64,000 bases of DNA from Sphaerospermopsis sp. SIO1G1 (GCA_010672785.1 JAAHFX010000005.1:62001-126000); one strand, 5' to 3'. Counted from the stretch's first letter, positions 53,338 through 63,967 are shown. The notes: generated from the sequence alone by a model not told the origin. Made by a program: numbers and translations.

Positions 53338-53738
53338 TGTAATCTCCGTAATGTTTTTTGCAAAACTACTGTTCTCTATATATTGAGCGAATCAGTCAAA
53401 TAAGAGTTTGCTAAAAAAGTCGTACTTGTCCAAGACTTATTGTACTTAATGACTGCATTTAGTAGTTGAACTTACAAAAAATCACGCCAGGAATTTAGAT
53501 TGTTTTATCCCCTCCTGAAAAGGTAGGGGTTCTCACGCTCCCACTATGGTTTAATAGCTGCGTTGAAATCACTTTCAAATCGTTACTCATATCTCATTAT
53601 ACAATCATCTATAATGAGGATATGAGTAGATTTGGGTAGATGTTAATTCAATTACTACCCCTCATCATTGATTTTTTCGTCTTCCAGTCAACCTTATCTA
53701 TTCTTGCTAGAAAACAATTTGCTTGAATCCAAATTCAA
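53338..53738. other. Intergenic region with a long palindrome
   Basis: The palindrome TACTCATATCTCATTATA (53584-53601) pairs with TATAATGAGGATATGAGTA (53610-53628) over about 18 bp with one bulged C and an 8-base loop. AT-rich, no T-run; it could be an operator or a small mobile palindrome. Nothing else is recognised. Confidence 0.5.
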
Positions 53739-54791
53739 TCACTGATCACTCTGATTATTTTTCCAATTAACCCAGTCTTGTGGTTTCAAAAAGGTATCAT
53801 ATAGTTCTGCTTCGGGAGAATTTGGTTCTGGTTGATAGCAATATTCCCAACGTACAAGTGGAGGTAAGGACATGAGAATTGATTCCGTACGTCCGTTGGT
53901 TTGTAAACCAAAAATTGTTCCTCGGTCATAAACCAAGTTAAATTCTACATACCTACCCCGACGATATAACTGGAAATCTCGTTGGCGATCGCCGTATTCC
54001 ATTCCATGTCGTTTTTCAACAATGGGTACATAAGCAGGCACAAAAGCTTGACCACAATCTTGTACTAAAGCAAATAACTGTTCCCAAGTACGGACAGGTA
54101 ATGCTCCCACTTGATTACTATAATTTGCGGCTTCTCCTTTGGGATCTGGCCCGCGGTAAATAGCACCTTGTCCATCTTGATAATCTAAAAATAGACCGCC
54201 AACACCCCTAGTTTCACCACGATGCTTCAGGTAAAAATATTCATCACACCAGCGTTTAAATACAGGGTAGTATTCTGGATGATGTTGATCACAAGCCTGT
54301 TTCAGTGTGCTATGAAAATGGGCTGCATCTTCAGCAAAGGGATAATATGGTGTTAAATCTGCACCACCACCAAACCACCAGACTGGGCCAGCTTCAAAGT
54401 AGCGGTAGTTGAGATGAACTGTTGGTACATAAGGATTACGAGGATGCAAAACTAAGGATGTACCAGTTGCATAAAAACCATGTCCAGTGGCCTCTGGACG
54501 TTGGGCCAAAATGGAAGGTGGAAGTTGAGAACCCCACACTTCCGAGAAATTTACACCTGCTTGTTCAAAAATCGCGCCATCACGCAACACACGCGATCTC
54601 CCACCACCACCTTCTGGACGTTTCCAGCTGTCTTCTATGAATTTTCCCTTACCATCCAAAGACTCTAAAGCTTCGATGATTTGATCCTGTAAGGTTTGCA
54701 TGAACTGACTAACTCTAGCCTGAGCGTCAGGGGCTGGAAGTGATTTGGATGATTCTGATGCAAGAGTGGGGGTTTGCGAGTTAGTCAACAT
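53739..54791 (-). CDS. hemF: Coproporphyrinogen III oxidase, oxygen-dependent
   Basis: 350 residues. Converts coproporphyrinogen III to protoporphyrinogen IX for heme and chlorophyll. Diagnostic stretches: [76 protein letters not shown] and [20 protein letters not shown]. Length is normal. The N-terminal 30 residues are Ser/Pro-rich. Confidence 0.96.
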   Translation of the reverse strand: MLTNSQTPTLASESSKSLPAPDAQARVSQFMQTLQDQIIEALESLDGKGKFIEDSWKRPEGGGGRSRVLRDGAIFEQAGVNFSEVWGSQLPPSILAQRPEATGHGFYATGTSLVLHPRNPYVPTVHLNYRYFEAGPVWWFGGGADLTPYYPFAEDAAHFHSTLKQACDQHHPEYYPVFKRWCDEYFYLKHRGETRGVGGLFLDYQDGQGAIYRGPDPKGEAANYSNQVGALPVRTWEQLFALVQDCGQAFVPAYVPIVEKRHGMEYGDRQRDFQLYRRGRYVEFNLVYDRGTIFGLQTNGRTESILMSLPPLVRWEYCYQPEPNSPEAELYDTFLKPQDWVNWKNNQSDQ

Positions 54792-55277
54792 AGATTCCCG
54801 AACCTAAATTTACAATTTGCAGAAAGCTACAAGTTTTTTCAGAAAGCCAAAAGTCTTGATCCTCAAAAATTGACCCATAAAACCAAAAAAATTGGCTTAA
54901 TTTGCCAAAACAGCTATTTCTGATTTATCAATATCAACCAGTATCTTGAATTTACTTATTTTAGTTCTGGATTTTGGATGATTCTCAGCTTTATCCTTTA
55001 CCTCTTGTAAGTGGATACGATTGATCATCCATAACTTATGTCCCTGGATTGGTGTGGCCAATCTAAAACAGCAAATTTTCAATCCCAAGTTGATTGACTA
55101 AAGTTATTTTCCACCAAATACGTCTAGAGTTACCTATTCATTAAGTTTCTTTGCAATTTTTGTGGAGTTTAGTCTGTTGTTAACAACATACCTTAGACAA
55201 TTAAATCAGTGCGTTTTTTCTCAACATAACTACATCAATAAAAATAAAGGTTAAGAAGAATGAGTACAAGATGTACG

Positions 55278-55578
55278 TGGGGTTTGCTAAAAAAGCGATA
55301 TGTGAAACTAGGGAATAGATGACAGTTTTAGACCTTACCAGGTGACTAGGTAGGGAGCAGGGAGCAGGGTGCGGGGAGCGGGGAGAAAAAATTAATTGTC
55401 ATTATGGTGACAGCGATTGGGTTAATTTATTTCTTGTCATTCCCTAAAATCAACCCTATCCTACACCCCATACCCTTTAACTTTAGATATTTTGTCACCC
55501 AATCAGGTTTTAGACAGTTGGTAAGTTTAAATTTTCCACCAAAGTGCAATGTTTTCATAATTTATTCAGCCAACCCTA
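55278..55578. repeat. MITE, family C (copy 5)
   Basis: Left GGGTTTGCTAAAAAAGCGAT and ATGTGAAACTAGGGAATAG; right CAATGTTTTCATAATTTATT then CAGCCAACCCT. The interior has GGGAGCA heptamers and TTTTAGACAGTTGGTAAGTT. Confidence 0.65.
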
Positions 55579-55664
55579 CCGCAAGTGATTATGCGGCCAT
55601 GATCTCAAACCTTTGATGTCTCAAAATTCTGGTTTTATTCAACAAGCCCTAATTATTTCACTAA

Positions 55665-55740
55665 ATTAAGATTCCCAGTCACTAATCACCAGTCACCAGT
55701 CACCAGTCACCAATCACTTTTTCAACAAGCCCTAACTAGA
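55665..55740. repeat. Dispersed repeat with STRRs
   Basis: TAAATTAAGATTCCCAGTCA followed by CACCAGT units and CAATCACTTTTTCAACAAGC, matching 32615-32685. Confidence 0.6.
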
Positions 55741-55787
55741 AATTTACGGTATCAGTCATCATACGTAAATAGGATTTGACTTATTCA

Positions 55788-56369
55788 ATGATGTTGGCTG
55801 ACAGCTTAATGCTGAAACCGATTGTATTCAGGAGGACTAAGACTGTGTCAAGTTGGTTATCGAAATTCATCTCTTGTAAACGTCGTCGGCTTTGTGCTTC
55901 CTTGGTGCGAACTTACCGCGAGATTAGTTTTGCATCTGTAGATGAGCTATGGCTCAAAATAGTTGACTTTACAGATGTTTCTTGTAATCCTCTGTTTAAA
56001 AGTACCAATGTTCCACTAGGTTTAGTACCTAAACCCGGACTAATTTTCCAAGCTGTCACCTGCTTTTGGCCAATTCCTATCAGTATTTTTGTAGAACGAG
56101 TAAACCCTAAACAAATGCTTAGTATCCGTATCTTAGCAATTCCAGGAATTGAAGAACGTATTATATATAGTATAGAATCAACCGTTTGTGGTAGTTATTT
56201 ATCCTACTCGGTGACATTAAAAGGCTGGTTATCTCCTCTGATTTGGTCTTTATCACGTCCATATGTAGACCGAGTAGCACGTTCTTTAGTGGAAGCAGTA
56301 GAAAAAGCGGCTTTACAAGCAGTCTCAGGAAGTAAAAAATCTCTAGATGACAGTTGCTTTGATTTTTAG
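55788..56369 (+). CDS. SRPBCC-fold lipid/polyketide-binding-like protein
   Basis: About 193 residues. SFASVDELWLKIVDFTDVSC, VPKPGLIFQAVTCFWPIPIS, FVERVNPKQMLSIRILAIPG and STVCGSYLSYSVTLKGWLSP give the alternating strands and long C-terminal helix (YVDRVARSLVEAVEKAALQA) of the START/SRPBCC superfamily. Ligand unknown. The start is uncertain: ATG ATG at about 55788 is preferred to a TTG four codons upstream, and the first dozen residues are weakly coding. Confidence 0.65.
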   Translation: MMLADSLMLKPIVFRRTKTVSSWLSKFISCKRRRLCASLVRTYREISFASVDELWLKIVDFTDVSCNPLFKSTNVPLGLVPKPGLIFQAVTCFWPIPISIFVERVNPKQMLSIRILAIPGIEERIIYSIESTVCGSYLSYSVTLKGWLSPLIWSLSRPYVDRVARSLVEAVEKAALQAVSGSKKSLDDSCFDF

Positions 56370-56484
56370 GAAACCAAGGTTAGAGCAGGGCTGTTTCAAT
56401 CCCCAAAAGTCTGAAAATGTGACGGTTTGATTTTGGCGATCGCCTATGGCTCTGCGCTCGGTAAAATCACTCTAATTTGATTGG

Positions 56485-56563
56485 CAGGACTTACGCAAAA
56501 ATCTTCCAAAACTCTATTCCTCCGTGTTCTCTGCGTTCTCTGCGGTTTGATATTCCGTATTGG
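56485..56563. repeat. MITE, family A (copy 6, inverted, truncated)
   Basis: CAGGACTTACGCAAAAATCT, CTCTGCGTTCTCTGCGGTTT and TGATATTCCGTA: the inverse of copies 1 and 5, with the far end missing. The rest of the gap to 56910 holds CCCTGCA and TGATAAC heptamers. Confidence 0.75.
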
Positions 56564-56910
56564 TAAAGATTTGAAGGACTCACAAGAAATCAATGAACCC
56601 AATTGCTGTCAGTACAATGACAATTTTTTCTCCCTGCACCCTGCACCCTGCACCCTGCCTAATTTTCACCCAGTAAGTTTTCTGCAACCACGGGAAATTT
56701 GCCCCTACGTATTCATGATCTTGACAAAAGTTCTATCTTATGTGCTTGAACAACCTTAAGGAGAAAAGAAGATATTAATAACCTGATAACTGACAACTGA
56801 TAACTGACAACTGATAACTGATAACTGATAACTGACCCATCAAAGTTAAGATGCAAGTAGGTGAAAATGAAAATTTATTAAGCTTGATAAAGGCGGCAAC
56901 GGTATAAACC

Positions 56911-57981
56911 ATGTATGATGTCCTCAATTCTCAGTCAGTTCTAGACGTTTTGCGACCAGTCGAAGATCCAGAACTACGTAAAAGTCTGGTAGAACTGAAC
57001 ATGATTCGTAACGTCAAAATTGATGGTGGCAAAGTTAGCTTTACCTTGGTTTTGACTACTCCCGCCTGTCCTTTACGGGAATTTATTGTTGAAGATTGTA
57101 AAAAAGCAATTCAGAAACTTCCTGGTGTAACAGATATTAGCGTAGAAGTTACAGCTGAAACACCCCAACAAAAAGATTTACCAGATCGTACAGGAATTAA
57201 TGGTGTCAAAAACATTATTGCTGTGTCTAGTGGTAAAGGTGGTGTTGGCAAGAGTACGATAGCTGTAAATATTGCTGTTGCTTTAGCGCAAACAGGAGCA
57301 AAAGTTGGTTTACTTGATGCAGATATATATGGGCCCAATGACCCAACTATGTTAGGTTTAGCCGATGCAGATATTTCTGTCCGCTCTTCAGAAACGGGAG
57401 ATATTCTTGAACCTGCTTTTAATCATGGTGTCAAATTAGTATCAATGGGTTTTCTCATTGACCGTGATCAGCCAGTTATTTGGCGCGGTCCTATGCTTAA
57501 TGGCGTGATTCGTCAATTCTTATATCAGGTGGAATGGGGAGAACTTGATTATTTAATTGTAGATATGCCCCCAGGAACTGGAGATGCCCAGTTAACTTTA
57601 ACTCAAGCCGTACCGATGGCAGGAGCGGTAATTGTTACTACACCACAAAACGTAGCATTACTGGATTCTCGTAAAGGTTTGCGGATGTTTGAACAGATGA
57701 ACGTAACAGTATTGGGGATTGTCGAAAATATGAGTTATTTTATCCCCCCAGATCAATCAGATAAACAATATGACATTTTTGGTTCTGGTGGTGGTTCAAA
57801 AACAGCGGCTGAATTAGAAGTTCCTCTTTTGGGTTGTGTACCTTTGGAAATTTCTACCAGAATTGGTGGTGATACTGGTACACCGATTGTAGTTGCTGAT
57901 CCAGATTCAGCCTCAGCCAAAGCATTAAAAGCGATCGCTCAATCCATTGCGGCTAAGGTTTCAGTTGCAGCTTTAACTTAA
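56911..57981 (+). CDS. Mrp/NBP35-family iron-sulfur carrier ATPase
   Basis: 356 residues. An N-terminal MIP18/DUF59-like domain (1-90, LRPVEDPELRKSLVELNMIR) is fused to a P-loop ATPase with the deviant Walker A SSGKGGVGKSTIAVN near 107-121, LLDADIYGPNDPTML, and IVDMPPGTGDAQLTLTQ. Such proteins carry [4Fe-4S] clusters to apo-enzymes. The usual CxxC near the end is not visible here, as in many cyanobacterial Mrp proteins. ATG 56911. Confidence 0.9.
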   Translation: MYDVLNSQSVLDVLRPVEDPELRKSLVELNMIRNVKIDGGKVSFTLVLTTPACPLREFIVEDCKKAIQKLPGVTDISVEVTAETPQQKDLPDRTGINGVKNIIAVSSGKGGVGKSTIAVNIAVALAQTGAKVGLLDADIYGPNDPTMLGLADADISVRSSETGDILEPAFNHGVKLVSMGFLIDRDQPVIWRGPMLNGVIRQFLYQVEWGELDYLIVDMPPGTGDAQLTLTQAVPMAGAVIVTTPQNVALLDSRKGLRMFEQMNVTVLGIVENMSYFIPPDQSDKQYDIFGSGGGSKTAAELEVPLLGCVPLEISTRIGGDTGTPIVVADPDSASAKALKAIAQSIAAKVSVAALT

Positions 57982-57989
57982 GTACAGTT

Positions 57990-58100
57990 ATCAGTTGTCA
58001 GTTATCAGTTATCAGTTACAACTATTCACTGTTCCCTGTTCCCTGTTCTCTGTTCTCTGTTTACTGTTTACTGTTTACTGTTCCCTGTTCCCTCTCAAAT
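57990..58100. repeat. STRR arrays between mrp and rodA
   Basis: TATCAGT heptamers and CCCTGTT/TACTGTT heptamers fill most of the 146-bp gap. Confidence 0.9.
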
Positions 58101-58127
58101 ATAAACAATTAAAATGATTTTTACACA

Positions 58128-59441
58128 ATGTTGTTAAAACGTTCCTTCCCAAAAATTCGCTGGCAATATTGGCTCAAACCTTGGCAGCAAGTAGATTGGT
58201 TATTGTTCTTTTTACCTATAGCCGTGAGTTTTTTTGGTGGATTAATGATCCTCAGTACAGAACTTACGCAGATAGCACATGACTGGTGGTGGCATTGGTT
58301 AATGGCTGGTATTGGTTCAATTATTGCCCTATGTTTAGCTCGTATCCGCTACGAAAATATGGTTCAGTGGTACTGGATTACCTATGCTTTTACTAACTTA
58401 ACTTTAATAGTGGTTATGTTTGCTGGTAAAACAGCTAACGGGGCGCAGCGGTGGATTGGTATTTTTGGTTTTCATGTTCAACCCTCAGAATTTGCCAAAA
58501 TCGGCGTAATTATTACCTTGGCGGCTTTATTACACAAACGTACTGCTTCTAGCTTAGAAAATGTATTTCGGGTTTTGGCTATTACTGCTGTTCCTTGGGG
58601 ATTAGTGTTTTTACAACCGGACTTAGCGACTTCATTAGTATTTGCTGCCATCGTTTTCGGGATGCTTTATTGGGCAAATGCTAATCCTGGCTGGTTGATT
58701 TTAATGATTTCCCCAGTTATATCAGCTATTTTGTTTAGTGTGTCTTGGCCTTTATCTGAACCGATTGTGTTACTCAAAGTACTCACTTTTAGTCCTTTGG
58801 GATCCTTCTGGGCTGGTGCAATGGGTATTATTGGTTGGCGAACCTTACCTTGGCGTAAATTTAATATTAGTGGTTTGGGAGCTTTCATTGTCAATATACT
58901 AGGCGGTGAATTGGGAATTTTTGCCTGGAATCATGTTTTACGGGAATATCAAAAGGATAGACTTAGTGTGTTCATGAATCCTGAACAAGATGCTCTTGGT
59001 GCTGGCTATCACTTAATTCAGTCTCGTATTGCCATTGGTGGTGGACAAATTTGGGGATGGGGTTTATTTAAGGGGCCAATGACTCAATTAAATTTTGTCC
59101 CTGAACAACACACAGATTTTATTTTTTCCGCAGTGGGTGAAGAGTTAGGTTTCGTTGGCTGTTTTGTTCTACTTTTTGCGTTTTGCTTGATTTGTTTTCG
59201 GATCTTACACATAGCTCAAACAGCTAAAGATAATTTTGGTTCGTTATTGGCTATTGGTGTTTTATCAATGATAATTTTTCAACTCATTGTGAATGTGTGT
59301 ATGACAGTCGGTTTAGCTCCTGTCGCGGGAATTCCCTTACCTTGGGTGAGTTATGGACGTTCTGCGATGCTTACTAATTTTATTGGTTTGGGTATAGTTG
59401 AATCTGTGGCCAATTTCCGTCAGCGTCAAAAATACTATTAA
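58128..59441 (+). CDS. rodA: Rod-shape SEDS protein RodA (peptidoglycan glycosyltransferase)
   Basis: 437-residue membrane protein with about ten hydrophobic segments. Polymerises glycan strands with a class B PBP during lateral growth. SEDS motifs: NGAQRWIGIFGFHVQPSEFA, FLQPDLATSLVF, ALGAGYHLIQSRIAIGGGQI, NFVPEQHTDFIFSAVGEELG and PLPWVSYGRSAMLTNFIGLG. A cytoplasmic insert near 225-250 (GWRTLPWRKFNISG) lengthens it compared with E. coli RodA. A family C repeat begins three bases after the stop. Confidence 0.9.
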   Translation: MLLKRSFPKIRWQYWLKPWQQVDWLLFFLPIAVSFFGGLMILSTELTQIAHDWWWHWLMAGIGSIIALCLARIRYENMVQWYWITYAFTNLTLIVVMFAGKTANGAQRWIGIFGFHVQPSEFAKIGVIITLAALLHKRTASSLENVFRVLAITAVPWGLVFLQPDLATSLVFAAIVFGMLYWANANPGWLILMISPVISAILFSVSWPLSEPIVLLKVLTFSPLGSFWAGAMGIIGWRTLPWRKFNISGLGAFIVNILGGELGIFAWNHVLREYQKDRLSVFMNPEQDALGAGYHLIQSRIAIGGGQIWGWGLFKGPMTQLNFVPEQHTDFIFSAVGEELGFVGCFVLLFAFCLICFRILHIAQTAKDNFGSLLAIGVLSMIIFQLIVNVCMTVGLAPVAGIPLPWVSYGRSAMLTNFIGLGIVESVANFRQRQKYY

Positions 59442-59443
59442 GT

Positions 59444-59515
59444 AGGGTTTGTTGAAAAATTTATCTGTGGAGACTAGGGAACAGCGAACAGGGAGAAAAT
59501 TACAAAACTACTTTT
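59444..59515. repeat. Family C MITE left end
   Basis: AGGGTTTGTTGAAAAATTTA then TCTGTGGAGACTAGGGAACA. It starts immediately after the rodA stop. Confidence 0.55.
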
Positions 59516-59619
59516 TCATCTCTCAGAATTAATAAAAGCAACTGTTTGTGGTGTTTTGCCTGCGAGGAGTAAATAATATTAAGCTATTAATAGAGAATAA
59601 ATTAATTGAGGGTAAAAAC

Positions 59620-59814
59620 ATGATTCTGCCTGGAGCTACCGTTCGCGTCAAAAATCCCGCAGATACTTATTATCGTTATGAAGGACTTGTACAACGAGTA
59701 ACTGACGGTAAAGTTGCTGTAATTTTTGAAGGTGGTAATTGGGATAAAATTATTACCTTCCGGTTACCAGAGTTAGAACTTGTGGACACCACAGCTACAA
59801 AAAAAGGAAAATAG
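59620..59814 (+). CDS. ndhS: NAD(P)H-quinone oxidoreductase subunit S
   Basis: 64-residue SH3-like peripheral subunit of the photosynthetic NDH-1 complex, near the ferredoxin-docking site. [40 protein letters not shown] and [15 protein letters not shown] match NdhS. The frame is open 24 codons upstream, but ATG 59620 gives the family start and has GAGGGT at 59608. A Lys-rich tail (TATKKGK) is usual. Confidence 0.9.
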   Translation: MILPGATVRVKNPADTYYRYEGLVQRVTDGKVAVIFEGGNWDKIITFRLPELELVDTTATKKGK

Positions 59815-59817
59815 TTA

Positions 59818-60000
59818 ATCAGCTATCAGCTATCAGCTATCTATTATTAGTCATTAGTCGTAAGTCATAAGTAGGGGATGCTGAAAAAGTGATTGGTTAA
59901 CAGTGAACAGTGAACAGTGAATAGCGACAACTGATAACTGATAACTGATAACTGGTAACTGATAACTGATAACTGATAACTGATAACTGATAACTGGGAA
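59818..60000. repeat. STRR arrays and family C end
   Basis: GCTATCA units, then AGGGGATGCTGAAAAAGTGA (family C left end, 59873), then GTGAACA and ATAACTG heptamers up to the next start codon. Confidence 0.85.
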
Positions 60001-60002
60001 AT

Positions 60003-60659
60003 ATGCGTTTACCTCTACCACAGTTTGCTACTGGCGATCGCAACCCTCTTCATATTGGGGAGGTAATAGAAACAGCGACTACAGAATTTTTGGCACAGTG
60101 TCTCGAACCGGAAGACTTGAGTTTTCCATCCATGCCACCTTTTGGTAGCTGGGTTTGTGCTACAGATGAAGAATCGGGCAATATTATTTATGGTGTGGTA
60201 TGCAATGCCACAACAATGCCTATAGACTCCGTACATAGAGCGAGAGCCTTGGGTTTATCATTACAAACTTTGCGGGAGGAGCAGCCTCAAATATTTGCCA
60301 TGCTGAAAACTGAATTTCGGTCAGTGATTGTTGGCTTTGAGCAGTCATTTCAAGGTGTTAATAATAACCAAAGTATCTACCAATATTTACCACCACGTCC
60401 ACCCCAAATTCATCAAGCTGTATATCTCTGTCAACCAGAAGCAATTATTCAGTTTACTGACAAACTCGATTTTTTAAGAACTTTATTAATAACCAATAGT
60501 GTGCCTATAGAATCTTTGGTTGCTTCTGCAATTCGTGAAGTTTACCAGTTACGTCAAGCCGATAGAGAATGGTTAATTAAAGCTGGTAGACATCTTAGTA
60601 TTTTACTTAAAGATGATTATGATAGGTTACGTTTTATTTTAAGCCAAATACATCCTTAG
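60003..60659 (+). CDS. HAS-barrel domain protein
   Basis: 218 residues. The N-terminal half (RLPLPQFATGDRNPLHIGEV, PPFGSWVCATDEESGNIIYG, RSVIVGFEQ) is a small beta-barrel of the HerA/ATP-synthase (HAS) type; the C-terminal half is helical (LDFLRTLLITNSVPIESLVA, QADREWLIKAGRHLSILLKD). No ATPase domain is attached. Conserved in cyanobacteria, role unknown. The start follows directly on ATAACTG repeats, so the original promoter may have been displaced. Confidence 0.7.
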   Translation: MRLPLPQFATGDRNPLHIGEVIETATTEFLAQCLEPEDLSFPSMPPFGSWVCATDEESGNIIYGVVCNATTMPIDSVHRARALGLSLQTLREEQPQIFAMLKTEFRSVIVGFEQSFQGVNNNQSIYQYLPPRPPQIHQAVYLCQPEAIIQFTDKLDFLRTLLITNSVPIESLVASAIREVYQLRQADREWLIKAGRHLSILLKDDYDRLRFILSQIHP

Positions 60660-61338
60660 CTAAAAGCTTTACTTCGGAAATACTGACCATTTTTACAAAA
60701 ATTCTCATATTAATACATATTATTCTTATTTAAGCTATTGCACAAGATTATAGATTTTATGATTTGATAATGTTATCTTTTGAATCTCATTTAATCACCC
60801 CAGGAAAACTAGCTATTAGTAATGTTGCTAACGAATTGTTTGGGCAACTTACCTGTTAGATTGGGGCTGGCTGAATAAATGTGAAAACACTGTAAAGAAA
60901 GGGTTTGATGCCATTTGGAATTGAGCAAATGCAATATATTCGACGATCAGTATTTGAAAACCTCATAGAAACACTTTTTCTGCAAACTCGAATTTTGATT
61001 ATGGGAGAAAAAATATCCCCTCAAAAATCCGTCTTCTCTAAAAAATGTTTTTTAAACAACAAACTTGATCCAATAACCAAGTTTGTGGTATAAATAAATA
61101 CTGTGACCTTTTGTAAAAAAGTTAGGACTTTATTAAAGATTTGATTAAATGTAACCCAAATTGGATTCAACTATTGGAAGATAATCTCTGACCTTGATAA
61201 ACTTTGCCAGCAAGATACTTGGTATATTTGGGTAAAAAATTAAGTGTTATTGCCCAACAATATATTTTGTACCTAAGCTAAATTATCCGAAATTAAGGAT
61301 TACACGCTGTAAAAATATCTGTAAAAAACTGGAAAAAT
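60660..61338. other. Intergenic region with a decayed family C element
   Basis: 60862-60992 begins TTGGGGCTGGCTGAATAAAT and later has ACACTTTTTCTGCAAACTC, both like family C ends. A hairpin ACAAACTTG/CAAGTTTGT lies near 61058-61086. A 62-codon frame at 60905 falls within the repeat and is not taken as a gene. Confidence 0.5.
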
Positions 61339-62277
61339 ATGAGAATCTTGGTGACTGGTGGTGCGGGTTTTATCGGCTCCCATCTAACAGACAGATTAAT
61401 GGAGGAAGGAAACGAAGTTATCTGTCTTGATAACTTTTATACTGGACGTAAGCAAAATCTCTACAAATGGCTAAATCACCCTAGTTTTGAAATTATTCGT
61501 CATGACATAACTGAACCGATTCGGTTAGAGGTTGATCAAATATATCATTTAGCGTGTCCTGCATCTCCTGTACATTATCAATACAATCCCATTAAAACTG
61601 TTAAAACTAACGTAATGGGAACAATGAATATGTTAGGTCTAGCTAAACGAGTACAAGCCAGATTTCTACTAGCTTCTACCAGCGAAGTCTATGGAGATCC
61701 AGAAATACATCCACAAACGGAAGATTATCGAGGTAATGTCAATCCTATTGGTATCCGTTCTTGCTATGACGAAGGTAAAAGAGTAGCAGAAACACTAGCT
61801 TTTGACTATTATCGAGAGAATAAAGTTGATATTCGTGTAGCCAGAATCTTCAACACCTATGGGCCAAGAATGCTAGAAAATGACGGTCGAGTGGTTAGTA
61901 ACTTTGTCGTACAAGCATTGCAGGGTATTCCTCTGACTGTATATGGAGAAGGTAAGCAAACTCGTAGTTTTTGCTATGTTTCCGACTTAGTTGATGGCTT
62001 GATCAAACTGATGAATGGTGAATATATCGGGCCTGTAAATCTTGGAAATCCTGATGAATATACTATCCTTGAATTAGCACAAGCGGTGCAAAATTTGATC
62101 AATCCCAGTGCAGAAATCAATTTTCAACCCTTACCAGCAGATGATCCCCGTCGTCGTCGCCCTGATATTAGCAAAGCAAAAACCTTGTTAAATTGGCAAC
62201 CTACCATTTCTCTGCCAGAAGGGTTAAAACTGACAGTAGATGATTTCCGTGAACGGGTGAAAGTAACAAAAAGTTAA
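61339..62277 (+). CDS. UDP-glucuronate decarboxylase (UDP-xylose synthase) family
   Basis: 312-residue extended SDR enzyme. The NAD-binding [12 protein letters not shown], the UXS-specific [20 protein letters not shown], the catalytic Ser-Thr in [10 protein letters not shown] and the YxxxK in [13 protein letters not shown] are present. Expected to decarboxylate UDP-glucuronate to UDP-xylose for cell-surface polysaccharide. Followed after 105 bp by UDP-glucose dehydrogenase, which makes its substrate, so a two-gene unit is likely. Confidence 0.9.
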   Translation: MRILVTGGAGFIGSHLTDRLMEEGNEVICLDNFYTGRKQNLYKWLNHPSFEIIRHDITEPIRLEVDQIYHLACPASPVHYQYNPIKTVKTNVMGTMNMLGLAKRVQARFLLASTSEVYGDPEIHPQTEDYRGNVNPIGIRSCYDEGKRVAETLAFDYYRENKVDIRVARIFNTYGPRMLENDGRVVSNFVVQALQGIPLTVYGEGKQTRSFCYVSDLVDGLIKLMNGEYIGPVNLGNPDEYTILELAQAVQNLINPSAEINFQPLPADDPRRRRPDISKAKTLLNWQPTISLPEGLKLTVDDFRERVKVTKS

Positions 62278-62382
62278 ATAAAAAGTTTTTGATAACTCAC
62301 AACTAGTCATTGATTAAAAACTTATTAATGACTAATTATTAATGTCTGAGTTAATGTTGCAAATAGAACAGGAGACTTGAGA

Positions 62383-63762
62383 ATGCGCGTTTGTGTAATT
62401 GGTACTGGTTACGTAGGGCTAGTAACAGGTGTTTGCCTGGCACACAGTGGACATGATGTGATCTGTATAGATAACAACGAAGAAAAAGTAAAACTGATGA
62501 AATCTGGGCAGTCACCTATTTTTGAGCCTGGACTTTCAGAAATTATGCAATCTTCCATTAACGCTGGTAAGATTCATTTTTCTTCAGATTTAGCAGCGGG
62601 AGTAGCTCACGGAGAAATTTTGTTTATCGCAGTGGGAACACCTCCCTTACCCAATGGTGAAAGTGATACTCGTTATGTAGAAGCAGTAGCTCGTGGGATT
62701 GGAGCAAATCTGAATGGTGGTTACAAAGTAATTGTGAATAAATCTACTGTTCCCATTGGTTCTGGTGACTGGGTAAGGATGATAGTTTTAGATGGTCATG
62801 CAGAACGTCAACAATCATCCGGTGAAAAAGCTTCCGAAATTGCAACTCAGTTTGATGTAGTCAGCAATCCGGAATTTTTGCGAGAAGGTTCAGCAATTTA
62901 TGACACCTTTAATCCAGACCGAATTGTCTTAGGCGGCAATAGTGAACAAGCTATTGGCATGATGAAAGAACTCTATGCTCCCATTGTAGAACGTAAGCTT
63001 GCAGATAATCAGTCTTTACCACCTGTACCAGTGTTGGTAACAGACCTGAGTTCAGCAGAAATGATCAAATATGCGGCCAATGCTTTTTTAGCTACTAAAA
63101 TTAGTTTTATTAATGAAGTTGCCAATATTTGCGATCGCGTAGGGGCAGATGTTAACCAAGTTGCCAAAGGTATTGGCTTAGATTCTCGTATAGGTAACAA
63201 ATTCTTACAAGCTGGTATTGGTTGGGGTGGCTCTTGTTTTCCCAAAGATGTATCAGCTCTAATTCATACTGCTGATGATTATGGTTACGAAGCCCAACTA
63301 CTGAAATCTGCTGTCAGTGTGAATGAGCGTCAACGTTTAATAGCTTTAGAGAAGCTACAACAAGCCTTAAAAATACTTAAAGGTAAGACAGTAGGACTGT
63401 TAGGTTTAACTTTTAAACCAGATACAGATGATTTACGTGATGCTCCTGCTCTCAATTTAATTGAACAACTGAATAGGTTGGGAGCTAAGGTTAAAGCTTA
63501 CGATCCCATCATTTCCCAAACTGGTATGCGTCATGGTCTCTCTGGTGTATTGGTAGAAACAGATGCAGAAAGATTAGCTGATAGTTGTGATGCTTTGGTA
63601 CTTGTTACAGACTGGCAGCAGTTCAAAAACTTAGACTATGCCAAAATGGCTAAATTAATGAACCATCCTGTGATAATTGATGGTCGTAACTTCCTAGATC
63701 CTACAGAAATGGTAAAAGCTGGATTTCAATATATAGGTGTGGGAAGGACAGGAAAAAATTAA
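62383..63762 (+). CDS. UDP-glucose 6-dehydrogenase
   Basis: 459 residues. Oxidises UDP-glucose to UDP-glucuronate with NAD. CVIGTGYVGLVTGVCLAHSG (NAD fold), VGTPPLPNGESDTRYV, NPEFLREGSAIYDTFNPDRI, the catalytic Cys in GIGWGGSCFPKDVSALI and GLTFKPDTDDLRDAPAL are all intact. ATG 62383 with AGGAG at 62370 is chosen over a TTG two codons upstream. A 20-residue insertion near 145-160 (ERQQSSGEKASEIA) is unusual but in frame. Confidence 0.93.
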   Translation: MRVCVIGTGYVGLVTGVCLAHSGHDVICIDNNEEKVKLMKSGQSPIFEPGLSEIMQSSINAGKIHFSSDLAAGVAHGEILFIAVGTPPLPNGESDTRYVEAVARGIGANLNGGYKVIVNKSTVPIGSGDWVRMIVLDGHAERQQSSGEKASEIATQFDVVSNPEFLREGSAIYDTFNPDRIVLGGNSEQAIGMMKELYAPIVERKLADNQSLPPVPVLVTDLSSAEMIKYAANAFLATKISFINEVANICDRVGADVNQVAKGIGLDSRIGNKFLQAGIGWGGSCFPKDVSALIHTADDYGYEAQLLKSAVSVNERQRLIALEKLQQALKILKGKTVGLLGLTFKPDTDDLRDAPALNLIEQLNRLGAKVKAYDPIISQTGMRHGLSGVLVETDAERLADSCDALVLVTDWQQFKNLDYAKMAKLMNHPVIIDGRNFLDPTEMVKAGFQYIGVGRTGKN

Positions 63763-63921
63763 GGTTTTGTTGATTCAAGGTATGATTTTGTTTCACACAG
63801 AAGATTTCCAGTTATGGAAAGTGAAAGTTACCAACTGTCTCAAACTTTAACCTATCTCCTAATATAATAGGGATCATCTCTTCTCTTGAAAACACTTTTT
63901 TAACAAACCTAATTACACCAA

Positions 63922-63943
63922 CCGCCTAGCGATGACTAGGCGG
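63922..63943. terminator. Hairpin between convergent genes
   Basis: CCGCCTAG, loop CGATGA, CTAGGCGG, a perfect 8-bp GC-rich stem between the dehydrogenase gene and a gene entering from the right. No long T-run on either strand. Confidence 0.5.
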
Positions 63944-63967
63944 TATTCATTTGATTGATTTAGTGTG

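Larger units (their letters stand above)
54792..55787. other. Long gene-poor region
   Basis: No confident gene. A 63-codon frame on the minus strand (54897-55088, ending KILVDIDKSEIAVLAN) has protein-like text but no family. The right half is a family C MITE and CACCAGT heptamers. Confidence 0.45.

Noticed and set aside
54897..55088. 63-codon minus-strand frame ending KILVDIDKSEIAVLAN
   Set aside because: Protein-like in its second half, but no RBS or family was recognised. Left as a note in the intergenic entry.
60905..61093. 62-codon plus-strand frame
   Set aside because: Lies within a decayed family C repeat and has no coding character.
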